From contig JAJEKB010001330.1 of NCBI GenBank assembly GCA_022393335.1, positions 1 through 64,000 of the forward strand: a stretch of 64,000 nt of DNA. The letters are read 5' to 3'. The position numbers and the translations under genes are program-made. This DNA comes from Macrotrachela quadricornifera. Its lineage: Eukaryota; Rotifera; Eurotatoria; Philodinida; Philodinidae. How positions within the stretch are numbered: position 1 is the first letter of the stretch; every line of letters starts with the position of its first letter. Below, in pieces: positions 48,712 through 61,272 of the stretch. The notes under the pieces were generated by a model. It ran no database searches. It saw nothing but the letters and a program-made list of their open reading frames with translations, and had not been told where the DNA came from.

Positions 48712-51238
48712 ACAAGGGAACATACCCAAGTGTGTCCCGGGGATTTTAATGGAAATCACGTGGATGTGTTGACCTAAGTATACCTATCTCAGATGTGAAA
48801 CAATTAGGTGCTCTTACTACCTCAGTAAAAAATTATAGGCAAAAAACTTTTCATAATATTAACACATGTATTTCGTTACACAAGTTTTTTTTCTCATAGA
48901 CTTTTCTTCAGATGATTTTTTTTCAAAGATTTCTTACTCGTGATGATTGAAAAGTTACACACCGTTTTATAGGGAGAAAGTACGTCTACATATTAGCTTA
49001 TGTCGTTTATTCTTGCGTGGCGCTCACAGAAAAAGATCTACTGACTATTTTAGATATATCCGCAAGTATGACCTTGTTTTCTGAAATCTATTTTAGTGTC
49101 CATACGAACAGAGATAACGCATTACTTCATAAGAGATGACAGATTTTTATTAATGTTTATGATCCTCTACAAAAAAATGGTTAAAATAAAGAATATGACG
49201 ACAATGACTGCAGCAAATGAAAGAAAAGTCATTGCACGCTGGCCTAGAACAGATGTCTTCATCGAAAGAAAAACATACATCGTGTACAGTATCGAAATGA
49301 CCAGGATCTTTTGACATATAACCACTTGAATACCAGGCATATTTGATCAAAGGTGAAAATCTTTTAGCTGCAAACTGGTTATATATCAAAGAATGCATTT
49401 TTAAAATGCAGTTTCTGGAACAGATATCAATGTCCATTTGGTCAATTGCGACGCAATCATAAAGTTTTTATTTCAAATATTTCCATTGACGAAAGAAATA
49501 ACGATCCAATGGTTGAATATCTCCAGTTGTCTTTGGTGGAATTTGCATTTGTTTACAAATGATGTTTTCAGTTGAAATATCATCATAAATACTAGGATCT
49601 GTTTGACCAGACCAAGAGTCTATCAGTAATAAACAATCTTCAAAAATACATGAACTTAAAACATTTTCAGCCCTATACTGAATATGTATTTTTGTTAATT
49701 TTCCAGACTTGCTACACGTAACATGAATATTGCTCGTTTGATAAATAGACTGCTTAATACGCGGTCCGATTTTTCCTGTAGGTTCTTGTAAACATATCAA
49801 AACTGGGCCAATTAATTTTCCGGTCATACTAATAATTGGCATAATTGTGTATGAATGAGTAGCAGCATTCATTGATTTGACGTGGCCTTTAATTATTTTT
49901 TCACCGGTTGTTGCTAGCGTCCGTGTTGATGGATTGTCATAGCTAATACATTAGAAATTATTTTTCTATTTAATTATTTTTTATTTATAAATAACGTACT
50001 TAAAACTGCTTTGATCGCTGTTTAATATATGATCTTCAGCATAATCTGGAATAGTATTTTTTACTGTTTTGACAAAACGCTCGGCGTATTTTATTGTTTC
50101 ATTTCGGTCTTCCAAATGATTTTTGGTTACCAGTTTTGTGACTTTTTATGATAAAATGTGATGCCGACGTTTGAAGTTTAATACCCAGCGCGAAGATGTC
50201 ATAAAACCGACCAGATTTAAATGACATGCTTTTCTGATGGCCAAGCGCCTTAAATCAGAGTCGTGTATTGGTGAACAGCATTCTCGAGCACGAATAAATT
50301 CCGTATAAACAAAACTGTCAACAAGTTGGAGTTTCTGTGTTTTCGTACCTTGGGTATTAACATATTGCTTTATTCGACGCAGTTGTTCCTTATATTTTAT
50401 TTGTCTATATCGTCTGCATAATGTAGGAAAGGTGTGTGTTTTTGAAAACTGGACAATGGCACACATTTTATCATAAGAATATTTTATACCATCAACATTC
50501 AATGCAACAGCATTCTCATCTTCTTCTTGGTAATCAGCACTACAATCGGCATATTCATTAAAATCCAATGTTACAATATGGTCGACTCGTAATTCTGCTG
50601 AAGTTAACAGTTGGTTAAACAACAAAAACAGTTGATCTGCCAGCTCATAATCTTTGGACGATGATTCATCTTGAGTAGGTTCTGGATGTTTCTGACGCAC
50701 CAGATTGTTAAAAATGAGAAGGATATTGTTAACATTTATCATGTTGGTTTTGAAAAAGTCGCAATAAATAACTTTAGAAGCCGTAAACGTTACTGCATAC
50801 TTCATTTAAATCGTACGTGACCTATATACAGGTCGAAAAACGAACGAACATACGAATACAAGAGCGATCGATATCAGAAGAACAAAGAATTAGTGATTAC
50901 AGAAGCCTGGAAAAGAGAATATGGATAGAGAGATACCGAATACATATAGTTAATATAGAGATCTAGGGTTATGCAATGAAAACATAGCCAACACACACAT
51001 AGAACCAGATGTAAAATACCTAGAGACAAAATACGCTAGGATATTTGAAAAATCTCGAAATGTACATAGTATAGCGGAATACATGTGTTAATATTATGAA
51101 AAGTGTTTTGCCTATAATTTTTCACTGAGGTAGTAAGAGCACCTAATTGTTTCACACCTGAGATAGGTATACTTAGTTCAGCACATCCACATGATTTCCA
51201 TTAAAATCCCCGGGACACACCTGGATATGTTCCCTTGT
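48712..51238. mobile_element. pogo/CENP-B-type DNA transposon with 155-bp TIRs, 2.5 kb
   Basis: The terminal repeats 48712-48871 and 51083-51238 are inverted and about 90 percent alike (ACAAGGGAACATA, GTGTCCCGGGGATTTTAATG, CTATCTCAGATGTGAAACAA). They enclose a minus-strand transposase gene at 49150-50805. A one-ended relative of this TIR lies at 59329. Its right end lies inside a second transposon-derived gene (51239-52739), so it appears to have inserted there. No target duplication is evident. Confidence 0.8.
49150..50805 (-). pseudogene. DDE transposase (CENP-B/pogo-like), two in-frame stops
   Basis: The frame runs from ATG at 50805. A C-terminal portion of the first segment resembles a CENP-B-type DNA-binding HTH (DLRRLAIRKA...SSRWVLNFKRRH). 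A TAA lies in frame just after HHILS (about 50146). The frame then continues to a 57-nt intron (GT at 49999-49998, AG at 49944-49943) and on through the catalytic core: D in NSDQSSF, D in LLIDSWSG, D in IQPLDRYFFRQWK. A second TAA at about 49468 precedes a cysteine/histidine-rich tail (CSRPACNDFSFICCSHC) ending near 49150. It would catalyse cut-and-paste transposition if intact. The catalytic aspartates and intron are preserved, so decay is recent, or the stops are bypassed. Confidence 0.75.
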
Positions 51239-52739
51239 AAGCACGTAATAACTGAATATTTATCATGTTTAATAGAATTCGAAACTAAACCGAAAGATTG
51301 ACCATCACCATCACTTCGACCCATCCAAGTATAAGCTGTAAAGATACAGTTTAGTTTTTTGCCCCAGTGAGCAGACTGTATTTGGTTTTAGTTGTCAATA
51401 GAAAAATTTTCAGGATAATCTACTTGGCATATCACAGTGTTATCATTTGCATTGACTTTCATATATTCAAAGTAATCACTTTGTTTTCGTTTTATATATA
51501 CATGACGAAGATATTGTGGTATCTTATCTCTTAGTAACTTGATGTATTTCAATACTGAACCTTATATAACAAAATAGAACAGAATTAAATAACGTCTTTT
51601 TTTATAAAAATTAGCTTAGATATATCTTACTAGAGAAAACTTTCTTGGTTGCTCTCCCATGTGTATTCACCCATTGGTACCACTTAATTGTTTTTTTCTT
51701 ATCAAGTAATTTTGTTCAATATGTTCAGTTTGAATTTATTTCCACATTTATCGCATAATGACATCATACAGGATTTTTCGTGTTGATCTCAAACAAGTTT
51801 CGATAAAAATGTGTCCAAATTATTTGCCAAGCCTTGTACATAACCCGACAGTGCTTCTGGTAAAAGACTTACATTTTCGTGAATAATACAAACACATATT
51901 CGATGTGCTAAGCAATTCTTTGGTAAAACAAACTTAGCTCGGAGTTTAGCAAATGAAGCTCGACTAATAGATAAACCTAGAATAACATAAAAATTTGAAA
52001 GATATTGTTGTCTTATAAAAATGTATATTCAGTTTCTTTGTCAAATCTTTTATTTTCTGTCACAATATGAGTTTACAAAGTAGTTTTATCCTTATCAAAT
52101 TCTACTGATCAAAAAGTATATTCATACCTGGATTGTCGTGAATGAACAGTTGGTGGACCTCTCGAAGATTGAATAACAAAAAATGTTTTTGCTATCTAAC
52201 ACGAGATCCATTTTCTCGAACAGTTACATAATCTCGCTTTTGAAGCGCTTGCCATGAAATATTATCATTTGTGTAAAAGTCCTGAACGTTTTGAATAACA
52301 TCCATAGGTATGGCTGCTTGTTAATGTTGAGATGTTGGCTTTTGAAATAAATCTAAATTTTGTCCAACTCGTGTTAAAATCTGGTGTTGTCTATCTGGAT
52401 CAGCAGGAAGTACACGTAAGACTTTCTTCGCAGTTTTAGCAAGTGTTTGTTTATTATACAATGGCCTAAATATCAAAAATTGCTCGTATCAAAAGGTAAA
52501 AAATATTTTTATTCAAAATACTTTGACTGATTCGAATTATTTTGTTTTAATTTTTCCAGATAACGTCGCTGTGCTATTCGATGATTCGTAAGAAAAACTT
52601 CTTTTTCTTTGATAGTTATTGAAGCCCGTTTCTTAGCTTTTCGTTCTCGATCTTTTCGTTTAAAATCATTATATTTGTCTCGTTTTTGTTTTAACCGATA
52701 ACGATAATTTTTTGCTCGTTCTGCAGGTGTTAATGGCAT
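51239..52739 (-). pseudogene. Second transposon-derived gene, decayed and truncated
   Basis: Minus strand from ATG at 52739. A basic N-terminal exon (MPLTPAERAKNYRYRLKQK) ends near 52522 and joins, across a GT-AG intron, AKTAKKVLRVLPADPDRQ. Further segments follow with intervening stops: DFYTNDNISWQALQKRDYVTV, CLAHRICVCIIHENVSLL, YLRHVYIKRKQSDYFEY, VICQVDYPENFS and IQSAHWGKKLNCIFTAYTW. This order matches a widespread invertebrate transposon-borne protein family (signature of an Asp-containing VDFxEN, then QSAHW and HDKYSV) whose superfamily I cannot name with confidence. The 3' part is cut off at 51238 by the pogo-type element right after HDKYSVIT. Confidence 0.6.
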
Positions 52740-55522
52740 TTTTGTAAAAAATTATTTTTAGAATTATGAGAACAAATTTAGATACGAATGACGTTAATTT
52801 GTTTTAACGTCTTTTCATAAAAAAGAACTGTTTAAAAGAGGAATTTTAGTCCAAACTATTATAATTATAATTTGCGTTAGCTGACGGACATTTATAATTA
52901 GAACGTTATGTACAATGATGAAAATCACGTGTCTGTAATTGTGTCATATATTATTCCTTAAAAGGAAGGAAAAATTATTGAAAGAATAAGATATGTGAAT
53001 GATAAAAAAAAATCATAAAGTTAAAAAAAGTAAAATAATTGTTATAACATAGACTATATCATTAGCATTTGCCATGCATATATATAGTTTTAAAACAGTC
53101 TCTCTTAGTAGGCAAAAATATGGGAAAACTGCTTTTTAAAATAAAGAACAGCTCTAAGAAATACTTTCCTGTAGTTCAATTTTAGTATAAAGTAAATTTG
53201 TATGAAAAAAATGATCTCATTATTATCTGTTATAAAAACTAGGTCTTTTGAAGTGATTCCGTCACATTACTCGTAAGTTTTTAAATCGTTTTGAAAATCC
53301 GTCAACTAAAGCAACATATAGAGCATAAAAAATTATCTTTAGAATACCATTTTTGAGGAAACGAAACCATTCGTATTTTACCAAAAATGAATTATGGATG
53401 AATATCGTGACGGAATCATCATCATCAATGTACCATGTTTACAAACTTAGATAACTTCACGAACAAACAACGAATCAAACTTTTCTTTTCATAAACACAT
53501 ACTCTGTTGGACGAGTACTACTTCATATAAAGAGTTCCAAAAAAGCACATCTATTTACAGAAAAGATTTAAAAACTAGAATCTGTCATAATTTTGTTCAT
53601 TCGAAACTTCTGAGATTCACACTTTTTGTCTGATAAATTTTCATACGATAATGTAGACCTATGAAGTAAAAGAACATATTTCTGAGTGGTTTCGACCTTG
53701 CTCTACACGATGGTGATATTAATTTTACTTAACAGCGTTGGTCAACTTCGCCCACTAATGTACGCAGTTACGTGGACAGGCCACTTTACTCAGAAAAACG
53801 TTTTAGGGTCTCTTTACTGTCATACAGAACTCTTGGGTAGTTCTGCAAAACTCCTTCTATTCTTCCAGAGTAAGCGTATAGAAATAAGTTATAAAAATGA
53901 GGGTATAGTCATAAGTGTATACAAGTAAGCGTATAGTTGTAAGAATACAGAATAAGAGCATAGAATAAAGGCATAGGAAAAAGATGTAGCATAAGGATAT
54001 AGAATAGAGATGTCGCATTTAAATGATGTAAATCCTTATACGTAAGACAGACCCATTCTTTAAAAAGATCATACATGATTTCGTTAATTTACTATCGAAA
54101 ATTTTTCGGGCGGAGCCATTGTTTGGAGACTCTGCATTTTACCCGATAGAAGAACCCCTAAAAAGGTTCTGGAAAACTCCAATTTTTTTTCAGAGTGGTA
54201 CAATATGTTTTGCTATATCGATTGTTATAGCATGAGTCACATCTTTCTTTTCTTTCTTGCAATATCGGATATCATGCAGATGATGATACGATATATATAT
54301 TCTTTTTTACTTTCTGTCTCCTCTTGGTATTTTTCTATCGTTTGTTTTCTCTTTAGCTATCGATGAATCTTTCCTAACTATTGTTACGTAGTGGTATATC
54401 AGACTACGGAACTTGTTTATTCTGGATGAAAAGAATCACAACTGAATCATGTATAAGAGAACAACGAAGAGAATGTAAGAAGAGTGATAACGAAACAATG
54501 GGATAATGGAGAAGACTATGCGAACATGTGTGCACGTACAGATAGAAGATGAATGTAAAGAAGAGGCAATGAAAATTAAGTGTCATGAATGCTTCCTAAC
54601 ACTATCCATGAATTTTTCTAGCGTGCTGACATATATATAGTAAACGTTTTCGAAATAACGGAAAGGAATTTTTCACCCACTAACATCGATTTTTTTTTAA
54701 ATTATTTTTTTGTCCAAGCATAGAAAAAATACGTTTACGAAGATCAATCATTTTGACAACAACAGACCGATCGAAAACGTCAAATTAATATGACATATAG
54801 AGGACAGGACAAGCTATGTAATCAGTAAAAAAATTGTTCTGATAGCTTTTATATATATTTGTTTCACCTTTTAACATTTCGCCAATAAATTTTTTGTCAT
54901 CCGTTATTTTTTGCATTCTTCTTTCTGTCTCTACCCTCGTTTTATTTCTTTTTTTCTTTCTTCGTGTTTTTCTTTTCTTTCACATTTTTTCACTGGCAAA
55001 TGATGTTATACAGAGAAAAAAAACAACGTTGTGGTTTTGAAGTATATAAATGATTTTCTCTTTTTCTTTTTTCTTCTAAATATTCTACAGATATGTGGTA
55101 TCTTGCTCTTTTATTAACAATAAATTTTTCGGTGTAATAAAAAACAATACAATATTCCTCACCCCCATACATACATGATGATTGCTGTCTATTCCTTGTT
55201 TTAATTTTTGTTGCCGATTGACATCGTATTTGCTTTGCATCTATCGATTTTTCCGAATAGAACAACATTACATCTTATAGCTTGGACTTCTTCCTTCATT
55301 TCATTTTTTTATTATTAACATCTCGACGGTTCTTGTAATGTTTTTTCATTGCCCGTAGATTTTTATATATTGCAAGAGAAATATATCTACTCATTCATGA
55401 ATCAGCGTTGGAACAAACTGCCGTAAAAGTCTAAATCATACGTCAAATCAATTATTATTACACGGAACTGTTCTAAAGATCTTTTTTAGATCAAATACGA
55501 ATAGTTATACAATTGTGAGCAA
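52740..55522. other. About 2.8 kb without a recognisable gene
   Basis: Low-scoring frames only (53686 +, 54404 -, 54990 -). Includes the degenerate tandem repeat noted at 53870. The last few hundred bases should contain the kinase promoter. Confidence 0.4.
53870..54012 (+). repeat. Degenerate short tandem repeat
   Basis: Imperfect units of about 11-13 bases resembling AGNNTATAGAATAA (for example GTAAGCGTATAGAAATAAG, GAGCATAGAATAAAGG, GGATATAGAATAGAG). Poorly conserved; probably an old minisatellite. Confidence 0.4.
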
Positions 55523-58399
55523 ATGGATCCGTCACAGAAACAGCACTCATTTGGCGAAATTAACAATCATGCCCAATCGATCCAACAGCAAAGTCTTGAT
55601 CTTGATGACGAATTTCAAATTTCAGTCACAGAATCATCACCTCAGCAAACGGAGGATTTTGGTAAGTCTTGTAGAAAGATTTTGTTCGTCGATATGCCAG
55701 AAAATAAAATTTTTTGTCTATATTCTACTTTCAGCTACATCAAATTCATCTGTGGCACCATCGACTGATAATACTGGATTCGAAACAGTCACGCCTATAT
55801 CGCTAATTACGATCGAATCTGATCACAATCTTGATATTGTAGAATTGCGTATGCTCGATGAGTTTAAAATTAAAACTTTGCATGAATATCATGACGTCAT
55901 TATTTTGTCTGATTTAGACGAAGTTGTCCAATCGCGTATTAACACTGCGGAGGATAGACCTCGACAGACCACAGATGAACAGGAAGGTGGTAACACTATC
56001 GAAAACCAAATTCTAGTAGCAACAGAATTGATTACGACGAACAAAAAGAAAACCAACTCCAGAAGAAGTATGAAGATTTCAAGGCTAATACATTTGATTT
56101 CCATTTTGCAGAGTTGTATCATATTATTAATTGATTCTCTCTCGATTAAAGTTTGAAAATAATGATGTGACCATCTAAAGAGTTAAATTCAGTTTATAAC
56201 TACAGATGAATTTAAAGGAATCTTTCTATCGATAACAGATATCGCATGTTTGCATTCGGAATGGTATCTCACAACGGTATCATTCTCCATGACCATGAAT
56301 CGAGATAGAATTGTAGAATGATGATATTTACCTGTACTTATAAAAAAAGCATAAAAAATCAGATAAACTCTTATTGAAATTAGAAACTTTTTATAAGGTG
56401 AGCTGTATAATATGCGATATGATCATTGATATGTAACTGAATTCTCCTGATTCAAGCATTTCCGAGAATAAGAATTTTTTCTAGTTCTTAAACTCAGACA
56501 GAAATGAACATGATACAATACATTCTGTAGTTAACCTTATATCCTGCAAGACCAGTTAATAATATTTTCAAGACAGGGGAGAGAAACTTAAGTCTCCATC
56601 TAACTTTTCATCGTAGACAGTATTCGACTTTAATCTCAAATATTGTATCTGATTCTTGTAGGATCACAACATCCAATAGAGTTTCATATAATTGTGAACA
56701 ATGAATCTATAGAAAACTCGTAAAACAACATAATTGAGCCAATCGATGTTTTTCAGTATTATTCTTAGGCCAGCAGTAAGCATAAACTCAACTGAACTTA
56801 ATTTTTACGAGCAAACAGTTTCAGTCAATGTCAGCAATTTGCATAATGCTTTGATACTCGGCAGTGGAAACTTCGGCGTTGTTTATGCTGTCATTCTCCA
56901 AACACCAACGATCATCCCTATGGCAGTTAAAGTACGTAACTTCCACAGAAAATATCTCCGTTCCCACAGCAACTTTTACCTGGAAGTATAAATGAATCTG
57001 ATTTTCGAAGGCTTCATTATATTTTTGCATTTGTTGAAGTCCAAAAAACACAGATAATTGCCAAAAATATTGTAAAATTAAAAACTAGAGATATTTCTAA
57101 TATAAATTCGACATTTTTCGAGAAAGAGAAGTATAAATTGTTTCATCGTATCATTTAATAAAATATTAATACTTATTAGTGCATAAAACGTGAACGAGAG
57201 AAAGACGGATATTCATCAGCAAATACCGAATTGAATACATTTGTAAGTATTAGCTCTGATAACAATCCATATATTATCGATTACTACGGCGCTATGATTA
57301 ATTCTGTATGTACTGATTTCTTACACATATCTAATATTTACATTTTATTGTATTTGATATGAAGGCAATGGATCATCTGTGCATCTGGATGGAATTGATG
57401 GACGCATCAATGAAGGATTTCTATCTGACTATGCATTCACTAAATAAAGCTACGCTTGATAAACTCGAGTTTTTGGTCCGCCGTGTTGCTCATAATGTAA
57501 GAGCACTGTTATCCATTTTTTTATGATAATCTTTGTCAATACCTTCGATACGATCTTCCAAGCCTTAGAATATTGAGTCAGACACCAGAAGCGTAAATAC
57601 ACACTCTCAAACATATATCATCAACGACATATTTTTTAAAGAATTCAACTTCTTATGATTCATTCGTATAAAAATAAAATCTAAAGGATCTTTTCTTATG
57701 CGGGTATCATTATCGCTATAGATTTCTTCAGTTTTCTCCATGTTAGATGCCTGGTGTTTTGAACAAATTGTAATTCATTTTCGTCATCGACTCGTTGATT
57801 TGAAATCATTCTTATTTCTTTGTACAGATTACTTGTGGACTTCATTTTTTGGAAACAAAAGGACTTCTTCATCGAGATGTCAAACCTGCAAATATGCTTA
57901 TCAAGAAAGAAAATGCTATAGTTAAACTGTGTGATTTCAATATTTGTTGCAGTTTATCGGATCCAGGGAAACTTAGAGGTTCTACGTATTATTTACCACC
58001 TATCTACAATATAGAACGGGCTACTCAAAATGATATGTGGGCCTTGGGTATTAGCTTGCTCGAAATTATCATTGGTAGGCATCCATTTGCTGATTGGCCA
58101 CGAAACGATGAAATCTTGGTCTACGAAATTCTACAGTGGAATCGCACAGTTCCCGAAACTGTCTCGGATGCGATGCGACATCTTATCTTACATTTGTAAG
58201 TAGTTCTATTTGAGTGGATACTGTCGATTGTAGTTTTTCTTTCAGGTTGCAAAACTTAGCGGAAGAGCGACCTCGTTCTTACACCGATATTTTAGATAAT
58301 CTCTACGCTCGTAACATGATTCCAGTACCATCCAATGATCAATATGATTTTGTTTATTGTGTCATCGAGAATATTCCTGCAATTGGCATATATACTTGA
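55523..58399 (+). CDS. MAP kinase kinase-like protein with altered DFG and APE motifs
   Basis: Exons inferred at 55523-55661, 55735-56067, 56662-56719, 56757-56931, 57180-57305, 57365-57496, 57828-58195 and 58246-58399; phases agree and give 494 aa. The kinase domain (about residues 205-480) has the glycine loop GSGNFGVVYAV, Lys235 in MAVK, an alpha-C Glu (NTELN), HRD (LHRDVKPANM, Asp338) and MAP2K-like landmarks (PYIIDYYGAMI, WMELMDASMKDFY, DMWALGISLLEIIIGRHPF). The DFG motif is D357-F-N359 and the APE site reads PPI, with a short activation loop lacking the usual Ser/Thr pair. Activity or regulation is therefore doubtful. The first 200 residues (acidic, Gln-rich) match nothing I know. Exon 3, its 37-nt downstream intron and the 594-nt second intron are the least certain parts. 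Confidence 0.75.
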
Positions 58400-58548
58400 T
58401 GAATTTACATTATATAACAGATGAAATAAACTTTTAATTGAATACGACAGAATTCATATGAAAGACATTGATATTTTCTTAGGTTTGACTCTGAATGTAT
58501 TTTCGTGAATAGGTTCCTTATAACAAGTGAACTCTATCAGTCTATATA

Positions 58549-59289
58549 CAGTGAGTTCAAAAATTGTTGGCCCACCCGAAATCATCCTTATCTTCTCTCA
58601 AAATGAATTTTGGTCGAAGCACGTGCAAATCGCATGAAATTTTGAGGATATGTTGAGACTGTAGTGGAGACGGTATAGTAAAATTTTCAGCCCTATACCA
58701 TGGGGTATGATGGAGATATTAACCAAACAATGATAAATAGTAGCTAGTTTTGCAATCCAGATTTCTCTGTCCCGACTCATCATATATATTAAATTTTTTT
58801 TTCGTTTGAAAGAGCATGTCAGGATGTAAGGCATGACAGAGTCCTTTTTTTGAGATCTTACTTTTTAAGCAAAAAAACGGATGACAAGTTCAATGATTCA
58901 AAAAACTACCAAAAATCTTGGAAAAAATGTTTATTTTTGAGTCATTGAACTTGTCATCCGTTTTTTTGCTTAAAAAGTAAGATCTCAAAAAAAGGACTCT
59001 GTCATGCCTTACATCCTGACATGCTCTTTCAAACGAAAAAAAATTTTAATATATATGATGAGTCGGGACAGAGAAATCTGGATTGCAAAACTAGCTACTA
59101 TTTACCATTGTTTGGTTAATATCTCCATCATACCCCATGGTATAGGGCTGAAAATTTCACCATACCTTCTCCACTACAGTCTTAACATATCCCCAAAATT
59201 TCATGCGGTTTATACGCGCTTGGACCAAAATTCATTTTGAGAGAAGATAAGGATAATTTCGGGTGGGCCAACAATTTTTGAACCCACTG
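58549..59289. mobile_element. Near-perfect 741-bp palindromic mariner-type element
   Basis: Two arms of about 350 bp are inverted copies of each other with only a short centre near 58919. The ends are CAGTGAGTTCAAAAATTG and CAATTTTTGAACCCACTG, flanked by TA on both sides (58547-58548, 59290-59291), as for Tc1/mariner elements. Both arms carry the same 78-codon frame in mirror image (58834-58598 minus, 59004-59240 plus). There is no transposase. Related single arms lie at 32640-32905 and 61020-61230. A transcript would fold into a long hairpin. Confidence 0.85.
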
Positions 59290-59328
59290 TAACCCTAGTA
59301 ATGGAAATCATACAATAAAAACGCCTTA

Positions 59329-59500
59329 CAAGGAAAGGTCCTCAGGTGTATCTCGGGATTTCAATGAAAATGATGTGAGTTTCGTAAATCAGGTATACCT
59401 ATCTCAGGTGTGAAATAATTAAATGCTCAGATTGCATCAGTAAAAAATTATAGGCGAAACAGTTTTCAAAAATTTGAACATACGCTTCGCTATACGGGTA
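59329..59500 (+). mobile_element. One-ended relic of the pogo-type TIR
   Basis: ACAAGGAAAGGTCCTCAGGT, then ATCTCGGGATTTCAATG, GTATACCTATCTCAGGTGTG and GTAAAAAATTATAGGC match the 48712-48871 terminal repeat in order. No second end or transposase was found within the following kilobase. Confidence 0.65.
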
Positions 59501-60355
59501 TTTTTATTATGAATTTTTTAAAAATTCTACACTGTAAATTCTTTTTAAATTCTATTTTGTAGAAAATCGACTTTAAATAAGCTAAAGTATTTTCAAGTTT
59601 TTATTATTCATTCGTCGAATTTCTATTATTTAGAAAATCAAGCATTTTATAAATAATAGAAATTCGAATTGATCTCCTGCATAAAATCGAAACTTGAATA
59701 TCAATATTTTATTTCCAAGAAAGTATAAATTCATCGATGAATGTGTATGGAAGTTCCTAGAATATCCTTTATTGTTCTCTATAACTTATTTTCTAATTTA
59801 CAGTGTAGTGCATTTGCTCTTTCTCGTTCAAAAATAAAACAGACGTTCCTATCCAAATTGTAGAGTTTTTCATGCTGCATCTGATGACCCATTTTTTTTT
59901 CTGAACATGATGTATTAGTCGATTGAAAATGGTAATGGAAAACATGTTCATTTAGTCTCTGTCACCAGAATACGTGTTAAGAAAATAAATTTTATCAAAA
60001 GTTTATCGTTATGATACTAGTTGAAGTATGATCAAATAGTATAGAAAGCTAGAGCAAAAGATGCTGTATATATTGGTAGACAAAGAAACGTTTTCTTAGC
60101 TTACTATAAGGAAATAAATCCTTGACGACATTACTTTTGAATTACCCTAAGTAGTTTATCAAAGATATACTTTTATCTCTTTTATTATCTACAGAATGTC
60201 TCACACAACTATTAAACAACAAAGCCAATATGATACATAAAAAAGGCTCAGTGTACAATTGAGTAATAAAGGCCATATCTAACAAATAATTGACAAATGC
60301 CAAAAGTTACTATAGAATTTGCGATGCTAAGAAGTTTTCTGTTCATTAATAAGCA
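59501..60355. other. Non-coding stretch with a repeat fragment
   Basis: Contains TTGTAGAGTTTTTCATGCTG (59860) from the internal block of the ACGGGTG family, and an inverted AAATAATAGAAATTCG pair near 59610-59670. No gene. Confidence 0.4.
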
Positions 60356-60359
60356 TTAA

Positions 60360-61268
60360 GGGCCCCCCCCCCTCAAAAAATGTCAAATTTTGTCAAAAAA
60401 ACGAAATTTGAGATAAATGTATAGCTGATTACTATGATGCCTGAACATTAAGAATCTGCAGAATTTTGAAGTTTGGACTCTCCAAAAAATGAAATTTCGC
60501 AAAAAAGTGTGCTTTCGTCGCCACATACCTATTTTTAAAAAAAAGAAGATTTTGTAGAAAAACGTTTATTTTCCGTTAAAAAATGGGTATGGGCGAGACT
60601 CACAGAACAAGTAAAGAAGGATTTATTTCTACAGGTTTTGTAAAGCTTTTCACGATGAATGTTCTGAAAAAAACAAAGGCTTTATCATTTATCTGTGCGG
60701 AGATATTTGCAAAATACAACATACCTGAAATTTCCAAATCTTGTTTCGCGTTTTTCTCAGAATGTAGGTTTCACAGCGTATTTACAAGAAAACTCGACAC
60801 AATTCTGTATAATGTCAAATATTTTTTTTTTGTTTGAAAGAGCGTGAAAAACCGCAGATGCTTTGAGGCCCCGTTTTTTAATTTAGCTTTGATATTATTA
60901 TATTGAAGATCATTTTTACAATTAGAGCGCCATTTTTTGAGAGTTTTTCGAGTGAATGAACTTGTGAACCCTTTTTCCGTTTGATAGATAAGAGTTTTAA
61001 AAAAAAGGAGCCTCAGAGCACCTGCATCTTGAGATACTCTTTCAAACAAAAAAAAAATTATATATTGAATGGAGGCCAACAGAGAAATCTTGTAAATACA
61101 ATGAGCTATTTTTGACCCTTGTTTGGTTCATATATCTGTCAAACGTCAAGCTATCGAGCTGAAAATTTTACCACAGCCTCCTCACTACAGCCCCAACATA
61201 TGCTCCAAATTTCAGCCCATTTGAACTTGCCTGGACTGAGATCGATTTTTGAGGGGGGGGGGGCCTCC
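60360..61268. mobile_element. TTAA-flanked element with C/G-run termini
   Basis: TTAA (60356-60359) then GGGCCCCCCCCCCTCAAAAA; on the right TTTTTGAGGGGGGGGGGGG then CCTCC and TTAA (61269-61272). The termini are inverted copies apart from a short indel. The interior includes a TTTGTTTGAAAGAGCGTGAA block and, at 61020-61230, a diverged arm of the palindromic mariner-type family. TTAA fits a piggyBac-type insertion, but the ends are not typical, so the superfamily is uncertain. Confidence 0.55.
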
Positions 61269-61272
61269 TTAA

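Noticed and set aside
49150..49437. Separate small Cys-rich gene
   Set aside because: It is in the same frame as the transposase, separated only by one TAA, and matches the expected C-terminal tail.
58598..59240. Two matching 78-codon frames on opposite strands
   Set aside because: They are mirror images of the two arms of one palindromic element and do not extend beyond it; not genes.
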